NCBI GenBank assembly: GCA_037903355.1
Contig: JBAJFE010000026.1
Span: forward strand, 1,116,001 to 1,180,000
Direction of reading: 5' to 3'
Source: Trichuris trichiura
Taxonomy: Eukaryota; Nematoda; Enoplea; Trichinellida; Trichuridae
DNA length: 64,000 nucleotides
Of the stretch, positions 1 to 12,308 are shown one piece after another. The notes under the pieces were generated by a model, which was given only the letters and a program-made list of their open reading frames with translations, did not search any database and was not told the origin of the DNA. The translations under genes were made by a program, and so were the position numbers. Every line of letters starts with the position of its first letter. Within the stretch, counting starts at the first letter, position 1.

Positions 1-3000
1 TATTGCCAAATAGGGATCGCTCTCCTTAGAGCTTCTTAGGCGAAACAGTCTGAAAGGCGCAGAACACCTACTGCTTACGTCAATTGGCACTTCTCAGGCT
101 AATGGCAGTAGAAGAGAGCCCTCGTTGAAAGTCAATGCGTTTTTTTGGCGCCCGTTCAAAATGCAAATTTGTATGGCAAAAGTCGCTTGAGGCATTGCTC
201 GCCAGTTTAACGGACGCGATTATTTTAAAATGAGCGAAGAGCAAATAGAAACTGATGAATACAATTTCGAAAATATTTCAACGCTCACCGTGAAAGCTAG
301 TTAACGTACTGCGCCCAAGTTCACCCGAATACCGAAAAAACGCCTAACATTAAACGAAGTTGCAAAAACAAGGCAGGCGCGTGGCTGGAGACGAAAGGCA
401 CTAAACGGATAAAACATTTTGCATAACACCTTAAGAAGAGTCGCTGTTTCTCAGATGCGCAACTTTTCCTAGAGCACTGAGCGCTGAAATTTCCAGCGAA
501 TTTGAAACTGAAAAAATAACTATACGCAGGAAAGGAAAGTTTGGCCTCGCGAATGTATTGAACAATTCTTCTCGATGGCAGTAACAACTGCTACACAGAA
601 AAGAAATCGACATGACTTCAATAGTCTAGAAAGGCACAACTGAAAGCTGAAAATGCGTATACGCTAAGCTGTTAATGGAAATAACACAAACTAAATTACA
701 GTTTAATTGGGATAACCTAATAGGAAAACTTTTCACTATACGGAAAGCCCGTATCCAAACTGTATCTACTTGCAGATATTCAGCTTACTTTTCAATATTT
801 TCCCGTCAAAAAGAACGACGCTTTAATGATTCTTTATCAGCTTTGCATAATGAGCAAAATTCGTTTCATTTGTGTTAAGGCAACATCAAACATTTCCTTT
901 TAACATGACAGCGCTGTTTGTAGGAGACCATTCCGGTTACTAGGAATTATGCAAAAAGTTAGCATGCTGAACCGTAGAAAAGCATGGAAAACGAAACGCG
1001 CAAAAATGTTTGAGGGAAACGAATTGTGCGAAGTTAATCTGCTTTTAAAAAGACATAAAAAGCTCAGAAGCAGCAGCGCGTTCCCAAGAAGAAACAACGT
1101 TCCAAAGCCAGCTTAAACGGACAAACGTAACTAATAACAGAAGGAAGATTAACGTTACGAATAAAAGCAGAAATGTGTGAACAATGACTTATCTAACCAT
1201 AAGCAATAAAAGAAATACGCAACGTTAATTCGGTGGTTGCCCTTCGGTTGGAATAGTTAAGACTTTATCCCAAGTTTGCGTGGAAAGTCTAAGTGGAGTA
1301 TACAGTGAATTTAATGCTGACAACTTTTTCAATACTTTAAGATAGAAGGATTAGCAAAAGTTAAAAAGTAGCAGCGGTCAGCTGATTCCTCGCCCATAAG
1401 AGTACGTTTTATATTAACGGATATTATTCAAGCTTCTTTCACGCCAACATTGAAGTGCCCAATTTTTAAATCTTTCTATTAATGATCACAATTGTCCAAT
1501 CGTTAACTAAAACATGCTATAAAATTATGCGCCATGTTTTAGACGTTCCATACTTCATCAATTCGGGTGAAACGTCTTTTCTTCAAGCTGCTGAACAAGT
1601 TGCGCACAACTGCACCTACTTTAAGCAACAGAAAGAAGTGACTGGCAAATAATTTAAATAAAGCTAAAAAACAACTAACTATAACAGATTCACAGGCAAT
1701 ATCTGCATTTGGTGTTTTTATTTTAAACTAGCCAACTTACTCAGCCATTTATGTTAGGCTAAGCCCAACAATTATCCTTGCGAATAGACAATGACAACTG
1801 TTAAACTTCAAATCTACAATGAATGCATCCAATGTTTCATTCTTAAAAATAATTGGAATAAAACGTGTACGGAAAGCAATCGTGCATTGCAACATTCTTC
1901 TGGGCAGTTCTGATTTTCAGCGATCAATGCAGATCGTTAAAAAGGAGTTCATGACGACTTTGCAACCGTGAAAAAAGGATATTTTGCATGAAAATGAAGT
2001 CCTAAGAAATAGTCAGTTTAGGAAGCATACCAACGGAATATTGCAGCAAAATCGATCTCGCTAAAGGCATACAAGCAGAGGTGCATCATGATCAGAGGAC
2101 GTTCAAGCATAAATATTCACAAAAGCGGCATGCTGTTCTTGACCATGATCTTGACAATAAGTGAGGATAGAAACAAACTCTGAACGAGTTGTTCCTAACA
2201 TACTCGTTTTCTTTTTTAAATAATTTATTGTTGGGATTAATTGGTTTTGCTCGATTGTAGATTAGGCTTGTGAAAGTCGTAAAAAATTACTGTCGTCATT
2301 GAGTAGCGGAGCGCACGTGAACACGATGACCCCGTCCAAAGCAGTGACCAATTTTTATTACGAATAAGGACAGCCGCAAAGAGAGAGAGAGGGGAGAAGT
2401 TTTGCCTTATAAAGTTTTGCTTATCCAAGCACAGTAATAGCACAAATTAACATTTCAGTTGCCGTGGCACTGCAAGACAATAATTCTGTGGAAATCTACC
2501 TAAAATCAATTGCATAAATAATTAAAGTTGCCTGCTTCTTGAGCCTTAAAGCTTCATTGCATTGTCCAAAGGATAAGGAAGTAGGAAGACCACGTTTACA
2601 AGTTCAACTGAACTATACCCGTCGCATGTTTAAGAAGCGAACTCAGCATTTGTCGATTGACTTTGTCTTGATAGCTCTCGTGAACTTTTCATTAGAACGA
2701 GCGATCAAAGACGTGATAAGACACTTATTACGCCCTGACAAACTTAAGTCATAGGAGCAAAGCATTTTTTAAAACATTAGCTCTGCATTTATGATTTTGG
2801 ATTCGTATAACTCTTTTGGTGTGCTCATGACCTAAAGCATATGCCATAAACATAAAGAGCTCACCTTTCTCTGCAGCTTTCCCTACTCTCCCAAAGAATA
2901 ACAAAATGCAAAACTAGTTGACGCGCATTCAAAACATGCTAAAAACAGTCAAATGCAGCAAGGATAGAACTTATATAAAAGGTTTTTTTAATTTTAAATA

Positions 3001-5345
3001 CTTCTTCCTTTAACGTTTCTTCAGGTAATTGAAACGTTGAGCACTCCCGACTGATAGGAAGACAGCTGTCACCAACTGAAGACGTTGTAGCCTCTTTATC
3101 GATTCTTTAAAACTGCGCGTGTAATCATAAAAAGCAGGTGACAAGCAACTCATTTTATCTTTTCAAACCAACAGGTAGGCAAAAAAAGATTAGCGATTAG
3201 CGAGAGTTTATATAAGCAACGAAGTCGCCTAAACATCTACACAAACGCTTATACGTAATAACTATCTATTCAGACTACCTTAAAAGGCAGTAGCCAACAA
3301 CTAAACGTCAAAGTAAAGATTAAAATGATACTACGTACAAGAGGGCGTCAATTGTTCATACGCGAACGGAAGGTGCGCCGTACATTGACGTACTCAAGTG
3401 AAAATGAAACGAATAAGTTACATCGCAAAACAGTGATTTAACATGGTAGCCTACTATATATCAATGCAACTTTTTAAAATACAAATCTACCATATCCGCG
3501 CTTTTCCCAGAGACAAATTAGCATAAAGTTCTTCGCTGGCAGCTGAAAATTTTTCCCGTTGAGTAAAAACAAAATGTACAAAATTAGCATAAATTAATGA
3601 TTGAAACCCGCCGTCTTTCCCATTAATTCAGCATCGAAGTTGCACTGCCGCGTGAGCAAACTGTGAATTACTGCAAACGGGCAGTACTGCAGATACAGTA
3701 CAACTGTGGCGAAAAATTTGCAAAATTTAAAATTCACAAGCGGCCTAACTAATCACTATTCAGTACACCCACTAAAACGGTTCTGTAAAAACGTTGCTGA
3801 CATGAGCTGACGACAGTCGCAGCTGAATGTCAGGTTTTTTACAGGTTTAAATGAAAGCATCTTTGCAGCCTGTCCAATACTACTATTTTGCTTATTTCCT
3901 ACGGCAGCACAAGGAGAGCAGATAGCCGTTTGGTTAGGATGAAGCAATGCTAATTGTGCTTCCTTAAATAGATAACCTTACCTTACTGCAAAAGAACGTG
4001 GCAATGCCGCGAAGTGCTGCTGAATTTGATTGAACCGCTGCTTGTTCTTGCTGAATTTGATTGAACTGCTGCTTGTTCTTTGTAAAGCCTTTCATAGGGA
4101 ACCAATTGGTTCCAGGTTTAAAAAGTGTCCAGGAAGTAAGAAGAAAAAACCATGTAAGCAGTCCGCAGACTTTCACGCATTATTTTACGCAAAGACGTGC
4201 CGACGGAAGACTTACCCTGAAGGATAATTGCCTGAATAAACGGTGCATAGGTTGTCTATAAAAGCTAAGCCGTATATCCAGCAATTATTTCCTAAATCCG
4301 TACGACATCAGAGATTGTGGCTTTTGACAACGGATTTGCAACTGGAGACAAGGGACTATAGGCAGCGTTGTCGTTGGCATAAGCATGAATACAAGAAAAT
4401 AGATACGTGCATTCTCAAGTTCGACAAATCGAGGCAAGCAATCATGAAACTCAACGCTACCGGTTAAAAATAAAAATGATAAGGCGCGCTCTATCAGAGC
4501 TCGATATTTTTAAAATATTTTCTGCTTACTTCTCAACGAAGTGTATTTTCATACTTGACATGGGACTTTATTGCCTGAAAAGAAAGCCTGCAGCATGACC
4601 CGCTTTGCAGCATTCGCTTGTGCAACTGCACCAAGTCAATTATCACTAATCAAATCGTGTGCAAAGATGACGGGGAGAGGTACTTGAAAAGTGATACGCC
4701 ACAGCGGAACTTTTGCTCTTATTTGGAAGGCGAGCCCACTTTAAGGAGAAGGCGTCTGCTGCTAGCAGTATGAAACGATGAATTTCACTATTAAGGAGAT
4801 GACTAAAACAGTACAAGTGAAGTGTGACTGTATGTGCGGCCTCAGGTATGATTTACCTCTAACGTATTGTTAGCAAAAGTTAGTTTTCCTATCCAACTAC
4901 CAAAGTTCGCATTCCAACGTTGGTTGGACACGGATAGAAAAAGACGAGCGACTGCTGCCATGACAATATGACCCCCACAGCGGCATGCACTACAAATAAT
5001 CTTGAATATTATAGCAGCCGTGGCCTGTTAAAGGAAAAAACGTTTTAAAAGACGGTTTGTCAATTTGCATACTGACGTTTCCTTACTACTGAGCAAATAA
5101 CCATAGCTAAATTAACAGAGCATAATTCATACATATGCCTACATAGTTTACATAATTGAATATAGCTTACGTGGAATACTGAAAAGCAATCTACTTCTGG
5201 GGAGCACAAGTCAGCTAAGAAGTAATGATCAGGCCAAACGTGCCAAACTGAGCCCAGATATTTCAATCGCAAGTTGAACCAAGTGAACGCAAATGCATTA
5301 ACGGGAAATAGCATCAACAGTATAATAAAGATGCTAACGAATGGA
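1..5345. other. No recognisable gene
   Basis: I see only short AT-rich open frames on both strands and none matches a family I know or shows a run of spliceable coding exons. The one clear structure is a 31-nt unit repeated twice in tandem at 4019-4049 and 4050-4080 with a single base difference. A short GA run lies near 2382-2394. The stretch could be intergenic or intron of a gene lying outside the window. Confidence 0.5.
4019..4080. repeat. 31-nt tandem duplication (2 copies)
   Basis: Two adjacent 31-nt units starting GCTGAATTTGATTGAAC differ at one position (CCG versus CTG). No gene is evident around it. Confidence 0.85.

Positions 5346-5346
<1 letters not shown>

Positions 5347-5383
<37 letters not shown>
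5347..5383. repeat. (AAT)n microsatellite
   Basis: About twelve uninterrupted AAT units. It lies 46 nt before the left arm of the foldback element at 5429-5756; a shorter AAT run (5763-5772) lies just after the right arm. Confidence 0.95.
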
Positions 5384-5384
<1 letters not shown>

Positions 5385-5428
5385 CGAACACTGGGTGCTT
5401 CGTAACGGGTTGGAGTTTCATAGTGCTT

Positions 5429-5756
5429 GATCTTCTACGGCTTTTCCCGTTTATATTTTGTGCTGGTATCTGTAAATTGAACGAAACAGCTGTTCTACCA
5501 ACGGATGGATGAGCCGTTATTAAGAAAATTGTTAAATCGAACGCCTTAGTTCCGTCGTCATTGAGGTGGTGGAGCTCACCCACCTCACTGACGACGGAAC
5601 TAGAGCGTTCCGAAAGCTCTGAAATTAAAAGTGGAGTGCATTGATATCTGTACAATTTTTCCTAATAACGGCTCATCCATCCGTTGGCAGAGCAGCTGTT
5701 TCGTTCAATTTACAGATACCAGCACAACAAATAAACGGGAAAAGCCGTAGAAGATC
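5429..5756. mobile_element. Foldback (MITE-like) element
   Basis: A 328-bp inverted repeat. The left arm begins GATCTTCTACGGCTTTTCCC at 5429 and its reverse complement ends at 5756; the arms pair for about 100 nt with few mismatches. A second inverted repeat of about 30 nt (TTCCGTCGTCA...TGACGACGGAA) sits in the middle, so most of the element can fold into one long hairpin. No transposase frame is present. Both sides carry AAT repeats, which may be the preferred insertion site. This is the layout of a non-autonomous foldback DNA transposon; I cannot name the family. Confidence 0.8.
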
Positions 5757-7184
5757 AAACACAATAATAATAAATCTTACGTACAAATCTTAGGATTACA
5801 ACAAATACCACAGTAGAAAGCGCAAAGTGGCCATCATCCACAGATAGAAAACATTTCAAAAAAATAAAGCAATGATTGCAAAACTCACCATGAAGCAGAC
5901 GAGCGCAACCAGAAAACGTGTAGTCAAATACAATTTTAAAAGATCACTTTCTATCGGAGCAAAAGTAAGGGGATATTAAAAATTCTTTTGCTGCAGTGAT
6001 GAAATGTTAAAATAGGAAAAACTGCTAACAATTGTAGCGTAAAAGCTCGAATAATGCGCTTCAAACATAACAACATTTTACTGAGTAGTAGAAAACATGA
6101 AATTTAAAACTACCAACTTTCGCGTCTTCGAAATAAAAATTCTTAAAAGAGGGCGTTATTGCTGCTCGACTTTGTTGACTTGCTGAGATGAATACATGCG
6201 GATGGGGAAACAGATATTATTTATAGCGGAATATTTTCTTCTTGAATTATTCGTTTAGCCGACTGAATGTTATAAAAAACCAGCATGGTTAATCTTTACT
6301 AAAACGCGGAGGTATCCTCTCGTCATAGAAGAAACCCCAACAGACAAGGAACGCTAATCTCGAAAACAAATATCCATCATTCACCTGACAGGATAATCTT
6401 GAAAAAGTAATAACAGCTAGAAACTATAAAGTTTACTTTTAGTTGCCTGCTCTTGTTGAAGAAAGCACTACTCTTCCTTCCACTTAATAACAATGCAGTT
6501 TTTCATAGAGGAAGTTAATAAAAACCTTAAAGACAAAATGCAACTAACTAGATAACATAATACCACACAATCATTGTTCCTATGGCAAATGCTATACATA
6601 AAAAGAGAGTAACTCTACGAGCGCAAGATAACTTACCAGATCAAAGGTTACAAACCCGTTTCTTAATGAGTTAGGATCAAAATCCCGAAAGCCTTCTGGC
6701 AGTAGGGCACAGGCATTTTCTAGATAAAGAATGTACCTGAGTAGAGACGTTCTTAATGCCCAGTGGTCTTGTTTTTTAAATCAATAACTTCAAGCATGAC
6801 CAGTATAACAATGCCTCTACTCAAACTCATTCCTCATCTAGAAAATGCCAACGCACAACTGCCACAAAGTTAAGTTCGACCTATTCGGGATTTCAACCAC
6901 CGTCACTTCTGGTTTCATAATACATTAAGAAAAAGGGAAAACTTCATGTGATTTCAATGTTGAATTTCAGAGTTGAACTTAGCAGCTGTATTTCAGTAAC
7001 AACATACGAAATACTGGCAGCAAGTTCTTATGCAAATGCTTCCTTCTTTACAATCACCAAAGAAAAAATAAGACTGCTTTAGTTAGCATAAATTTTGCGC
7101 AAGGAAATAAACAACAAAACGGTTGCCCAAGTAAAACGAATTTCAGTGGAACTTGTCGATAACCTCAAGTGGGCCACTGACAAA
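5757..7184. other. No recognisable gene
   Basis: AT-rich sequence upstream of the first cysteine-rich gene. No spliceable coding exon was recognised on either strand. It may hold that gene's promoter and 5' UTR. Confidence 0.4.
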
Positions 7185-8311
7185 ATGAAGCTGACTTTAC
7201 TTTGCCTAACGGTCGGTTGGATAGAAGCAATGGGGGCGCAGGGACAAAATGTCACTAACAAAACAAGAACTGCAAGGCACATTGATATTGTAAGTAAATT
7301 CACGCAACCTATCAGACGCATTATCGCGCCTTTTCAGGATTTCAGTCACTACACCGGACCTGATTCTGCCTCTAGCTTGAGCGAAGCGTTTTCCACTTTT
7401 CGCGATCCCTACACGGGAGGACAACTGATTCCAGACTTTGACCATTTAGGCGAAGTAAGTTATTTCATATTTCGCCAATCGATCGCACGCGACATTAACT
7501 ACATGGCAGACAATGGATGGCAATCCGAAAATCAACTGCGCAACTGAACAGTGCCGCGGTTGTGCCAGGATAGTTTTACAAAAAGTCCGGCAAGCAGTGA
7601 AAGATGGGGCAATACAGCAGGAAGCCCAATTTCTTTGGCGCAGCCTCAATTTAGACGAAGCAAAACGCGACTGGGAATGCGACACGTTTGTAAGCGAGAA
7701 AAAACGACCATCGGTATGCGAAGCAAGAATTCTTGACAAAGACGAATTGGTCAGATTCATTCGCGGCTTAAGCAAACCAAGATACAAAGTATGCAGCAAA
7801 GAGGAATATACGGAAATCATAAAAAAACTTAAAGAATATCCCTTAATTTCAATGGAGGGAAATGATTCGGGTAAGTGACCGGCGCTGCATTAGCACTACG
7901 ACCTATACATGTAAATATTTGCACGGAATATTTAGGAAAATTCGTACCGCTGAAGTGCAAAGAACATGGATTTCCAATGCCAGAGGATACCTATTATATG
8001 CAAATATGCCCATCATGTGACGGCCTCCTCGTGCTTGAACAACATTATCGTCCAAACATTATACGCGTCATTAAGTGCCGAGAAGACTATTTGCCCTGTT
8101 TGGACGGTAAGGAATAACAGAGAAAACATCTGTTCAAAAGAGGTAAAAACTCTTTACAGGCCATGGAACTTGCCTACAAACTTCGATAAACCTAAACGTT
8201 TTCAAACATGGGAGACATAATAAGTACCGTCCACGCCTCGTCAAAGTGGCTACAGCTTGCACGCCTTTTTTGCATGCGCACTCTGCTCTTCGAGATGTTG
8301 TACATCATTGA
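7185..8311 (+). CDS. Secreted cysteine-rich protein, noggin/trunk/PTTH-like carboxyl end (copy A)
   Basis: Five exons join in phase: 7185-7289, 7338-7454, 7510-7870, 7936-8106 and 8160-8311, giving 301 residues. The first exon encodes a signal peptide (MKLTLLCLTVGWIEA). Exon 2 carries the family motif FRDPYTGGQLIPDF. Exon 3 holds CATEQCRGC, a helical stretch and spaced cysteines. Exon 4 has ICPSC followed about 20 residues later by IRVIKC. Exon 5 has GTC and a final VKVATACTPF block. The order CxxC, P-x-I-x4-C, C, GxC, strand, V-x-V-x-x-C is the layout of the noggin, trunk and PTTH cystine knots (family knowledge). The usual last C-x-C is here C-T-P, so one knot cysteine is missing. The next gene (8828) is a tandem paralogue with the same intron phases. 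Ligand function is inferred; IL-17-like or spaetzle-like knots are alternatives. Confidence 0.75.
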
Positions 8312-8827
8312 AGACAGTGTTAGTCCAAAAATTCAAATAAATAAAGCGCTATCATCAAAGCTTGATTCGATGTGTGTACCAGAAAACCGACGCAATAACA
8401 TTTCAACTTGCTATTACAATAACTTCTCGTACGGCATGCTATACCACCCTTGATTCTACGCAGTGTACTATCAACAACCAGATGGAACTTTCGAAACTTA
8501 AGTGTACTATTATTATGTCTGGATTAATAAACTCAACACACAAACCTATACCAGCTCATTTTCAACGAGCTCGTTGTAAACAAGGAAGATCAATTCTGAC
8601 GTCGCTAAAAACGACAAGGTGAAACTTTGAAAGTCAATAAAGCTTTAGCGCCATCTTTACTTAAATATGCGCCTACTGAATTTAAATTTAAAAACACTAA
8701 CCAAAAATGAAATCGCCGCCGAAATTGGCACGCAGATCTTCTTAGTTGGCATTGAGTACCGAAGCCAAATTGAAGAGCTCTCCCTGCGCGTGAAACGATT
8801 GGCGAACTGGCGCGGTAGTCTGCAAAG
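8312..8827. other. Intergenic spacer between paralogues A and B
   Basis: 516 bp with no recognised exon. AATAAA at 8635-8640 could serve as a polyadenylation signal for a long 3' UTR, but this is not tested. The promoter of copy B must lie here if the genes are transcribed separately. Confidence 0.4.
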
Positions 8828-9927
8828 ATGAAACAATTTCTTCTGGTCATTTCGACTGCATTGCTACCTTTCATTCACGGAACTGAACTTAGTAAAAGTA
8901 CGTTGATTCTAGCCGCTTTGATTGCATTGATTCTCCAGGCGACAACAATCAACTGCATTCTCAAAGCCGCCGTTCAAGCGATCCCGCTGAATTCGAAGAA
9001 CCGAGGGAATTTAGAATAGCAGCAGGTACAATCTACGAAGCGTTAGAAGGCTTTTGGAATCCGTTAACAGGCGAGAAAATGATTCCCGACTTAATTATTC
9101 AACACGAGGTAGGAATGCGCTCAAACAAAGCAGAAAAAAATGATCAAAGGCTTTACAGCCTTCGGATAAGGAAGTTGGAGCAGCCCCGAGCGTACGGTGT
9201 GCATCAAAGCGATGTTTAGGGTGCATGCAGGTTTTTACTGACGGCCTAATGGAAAACACAACCAACTTGGAGGTGCTAAGAGACGCGTGGTTACTGATGG
9301 ACGAATTAGAGTTGGCAAATGCCGATTATCGCCGTCACTGCAGTGTCGATATTGTAAGCAAAGAGGACATATGCTACCCACCGTACGAAAAAGACAAAGG
9401 AAAGGGGCATATTCTAGACGTGATATTAAAGCCGCAGCAATATCAATGCGAAGCCAAACCGGACAAGCGAGACAAAAGAGGATCATCTTTAGAGGGTATG
9501 TTCAATGCTTAACTATGAGTTGTATTCACGCATGACTTTCATAGGACACTTCAAGGCTATGACGTGCGAAGAGGCGGGATCGTTTGTCGCACAATCAAAT
9601 CTATTAAACCTCTGTGGCAGATGTTGGGGCGTAAGAACGATGCCTCACAAGATTAAACCAGCAATGATAAATGAAATTAGATGCATGGATGACAGCGGGA
9701 AACACAGTAAGCTGTTGGTGCAAAGCTATTTCCGCGTATGAACTATATTTTTACAATCAGAGATCGGCAAGTGCTTTGAAAGGCATCTCAAAGTTAAGGT
9801 GCTCCTAAAACAGAGAAAGAAGAAGAACAAGAAGCCTGAGTTCTATGACATAGACATCGGTGTAGGCTGTGAATTCGCCATACCGTTTGAATCGGTTTTG
9901 CAAGGCCTTGTTCACAAACCAAAATAA
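8828..9927 (+). CDS. Secreted cysteine-rich protein, noggin/trunk/PTTH-like carboxyl end (copy B)
   Basis: Five exons: 8828-8891, 8939-9108, 9159-9495, 9545-9706 and 9761-9927, total 299 residues, with intron phases matching copy A from the second intron onward. It starts with a signal peptide (MKQFLLVISTALLPFIHG). Exon 2 carries FWNPLTGEKMIPD, the counterpart of the copy A motif, preceded by a possible dibasic site (SQSRRSS). Exon 3 contains CASKRCLGCMQ, nearly identical to the 57-kb paralogue, then LELANADYRRHC. Exon 4 has CGRC and INEIRC; exon 5 has IGKC, a very basic run (LKQRKKKNKK) and IGVGCEFAIP. The expected last C-x-C of the knot reads C-E-F. Probably a secreted signalling or structural factor; the receptor and process are unknown. 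Confidence 0.75.
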
Positions 9928-10076
9928 GTTTTAGTAAGCTCTCTACGCATATTAAAAAAGTCACTGAAGAAACCTGACTTGACCCCTTATACGGCAAGCT
10001 TTATCGCATTCATGCTTGATTCATCCCTGAAGCTCACGCAATAAGTACAATATAATAGATCCCTATGGTAGAAAGG
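9928..10076. other. Short spacer
   Basis: AT-rich spacer after copy B; nothing recognised. Confidence 0.3.
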
Positions 10077-10601
10077 TTATATTTTACCCACATTCAATAC
10101 ACAATAGTTGCATTTAGTATGGGTGCTTTCGGAATCCGTCTCATTCTCGTCTTCAACGTCTGGAGAGTAATACGGGAAAACGTACGAGCGCCATCTGCGT
10201 AACAATAGTCGAAAGAGTTTGAACTCATTCTCAATATGTTGAAGAGGAATCCCGAAAGCTTCGTGATTTTTGCCACATTGAACCAGCCCAACGTAACAGA
10301 CTAGCCTTGAATATGAAAACTCGCAAATCCATTTAAAAAACCTGCTATGCTTCTTAGGGTAGGAAATGCTGAAGTAACAGTGCAATTCAGGCTACGGCTT
10401 GCTTGTATAACTGTGAACGCACAGCACCTCGTAACGAGCGCGTAAGCTTTCATGGATAACCCCGATTTCGTAAAAAAGTTTAGCGCGAGCTATTCCGCAG
10501 CTTTCGAGTCTCTGTTCCATCTTCGGCAGCGGGCTAAAATGAGATGATCGGATAACTGTCGTCTCGTTGCCATGAAAAGCGTCAGCACAACATAAATTCA
10601 C
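10077..10601 (-). other. Possible coding region broken by one in-frame TAG
   Basis: On the minus strand one frame is open from 10601 to 10077 except for a single TAG at 10392-10394. The upstream part is about 69 codons and the downstream part 103 codons, ending in an acidic stretch (DVEDENETDSES) and a short cysteine-containing tail. The amino-acid make-up looks coding rather than random, and the TAG could be an intron acceptor or a true interruption. I do not recognise the protein. It could equally be noise. Confidence 0.3.
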
Positions 10602-11469
10602 TCACACGGAAAAAAATGTTGTAAATTCCCATGAACTAATTTGCATAAAGACAAGCGGAGCCTTTAAAGTCTAGTGTGGACAAAATCTGTAATAACGACA
10701 ATCTGCCCAACGTAACCATTGTTAGATTACTAATATTCTGTATTACAAGCAGTAAAAGAGCAGTAGGTAAGGTTTTGGTCATTATTCAAAAAACAATTAG
10801 AGAATTTAAAGCAGAAAATAATCAGCACCAGGACAACGGTAATAACGTACGAATGAAGCATACGAAACTTTATCGGATGTTATCAAAATTTTGAAACTTT
10901 TAATTCCCGAAATTTCTTCATCCCATTAAGCTGCACGCCTACCCCGAACACAGAAGTTAGAACGTCTGAGCAGGGACTCTGAAAGATACTATAATAGCTG
11001 AATTTTCTCGTCTTAAACAAAATGACTACTTGGGAAACTTTCTGCGAATACGCGGGGTTAAAATGCATAATAAATTTTTTAAAATTAACAGTGAGACGCA
11101 GAGTATCTTAAATTGACAGCCCTTACAAATGCAGGTAGATCAAACATGTGAAATCCACGCAGTCACGCGACAGTGATTTTAAGGAAACATAAAAGCAGTG
11201 GCGGTAATGCAAGTTGGGTGCGGACACGCTTGTTTACGTCTTTGTGGCAGCATGGGGCATCTAATAGTTCTCGCTAGTTTCGTCACCGCAACCGTAACGG
11301 AGAGGCATTTTACGGAATCTAACTTAATTCGCCTATAGGAAAAGATACGATGATACTCTTCTACGCCGGCAGTATCCGATTCTTGTTTCGCATTTTCAGA
11401 TGGCCAATGAAAAATTCCTACAACCAAACCAGACAGACGCTTGAAGGAAAAAAGTATACAATGACACTA
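10602..11469. other. No confident gene
   Basis: Short frames on both strands. Near 11397-11440 a plus-strand stretch (MANEKFLQPN after a TTTTCAG) weakly resembles exon 2 of the cysteine-rich family and may be part of the decayed copy that follows. Confidence 0.3.
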
Positions 11470-12180
11470 GAAGGACGAAAACGACGAGGCCCAAGTCAGA
11501 GTGCCTTTCAAAGCGATGTACGGCATGCAGGGGAAAAATGCTGACCGGCATTCCAAGGGATCTCTCGAACGTGCGAGTAGAGTTTGGTATAATTATCTTG
11601 GAAAAAAATTAGAATTGGACAAAAGACAAAAGTGGAACACTGCCAATACGAAACCGGCTACGAGATGCAGGAATGCCTAGTGAATTCACAACAATTGGCT
11701 CCATCTTTTTTAACGAGCAGCAAAGTCTCTTGCGAAGAAGAGGGTGAAAATGGGAGGGATCAACGCCGCATTAATGGGTAAGCATATGCCATCATAAGAA
11801 TTCCATTCAAAATGATTTAAGGCACATTCCTGAAGATGCACTGCCTGACAATGGAACGCCTTTAAAAGGGAATGCAAAACATGCCAAACACTCCTAACCA
11901 GTGAAACGACGTGCAAAACCATCGATAGCGTGACAAACATGCAATCTGAACTTTGTCACTTCTCTCGAAGGACATTTTACGTGAACAAACAGCGCTTATC
12001 TAAGTCTTGTTGAAAGGGTGTCAAAGAATAATTTACCAATCAGTTGCTTACCCGCGTTGAAGACAACATCGGTCCTTTGCATGTTGACAAAGGACCCTTT
12101 ATGCACGAGGCAAGCAAAGGGCAGGTGCAATTGGTCGTCGAAAGCAATCACAAGCGCTGAAGCCGAATATGGGCAAAAGT
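11470..12180 (+). pseudogene. Decayed paralogue of the cysteine-rich family (copy C)
   Basis: Plus-strand pieces match exons 3 and 4 of copies A and B in order but not in one frame. SKRCTACRGKMLTG (from about 11508) matches the CxxKRCLGC region. After a run of seven A at 11602-11608 the match continues in another frame as KTKVEHCQYETGYEMQEC and later KVSCEEE. The next donor (GTAAGC at 11778) is one base out of phase relative to the paralogues. The exon-4 match begins GTFLKMHC after the acceptor at 11821, shifts frame again, and resumes as ECKTCQTLL at about 11870. Thus at least two indels and a phase change separate homologous blocks. Decay is the simplest reading; assembly indels are an alternative, though neighbouring genes show none. 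Confidence 0.7.
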
Positions 12181-12308
12181 GTCAGAATTTATGATTTAAA
12201 CAAAAAATTGCTCCGCTAAGCAATCTCAACTGTATGAAACACGTTGAACACAAGTAAACTAGCAACGGGCTGCTTTCGCATCGGAAAGCCAAGCTCGGTA
12301 CCGATACT

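Noticed and set aside
5314..5655. 113-codon minus frame
   Set aside because: It lies across the AAT run and the foldback arms; the poly-Leu stretch is translated microsatellite.
7185..9927. IL-17-type cytokine identity for the cysteine-rich family
   Set aside because: The ending VPVACECQVP is reminiscent of IL-17, but the P-R-x-I-x4-C, C, GxC-R-P order fits noggin/trunk/PTTH better. Not excluded.
11590..11640. A different frame in copy C (LELDKRQK) aligned to the LxLD motif
   Set aside because: It also looks similar to the paralogues but needs more frame changes than a single indel in the A run; kept only as an alternative.
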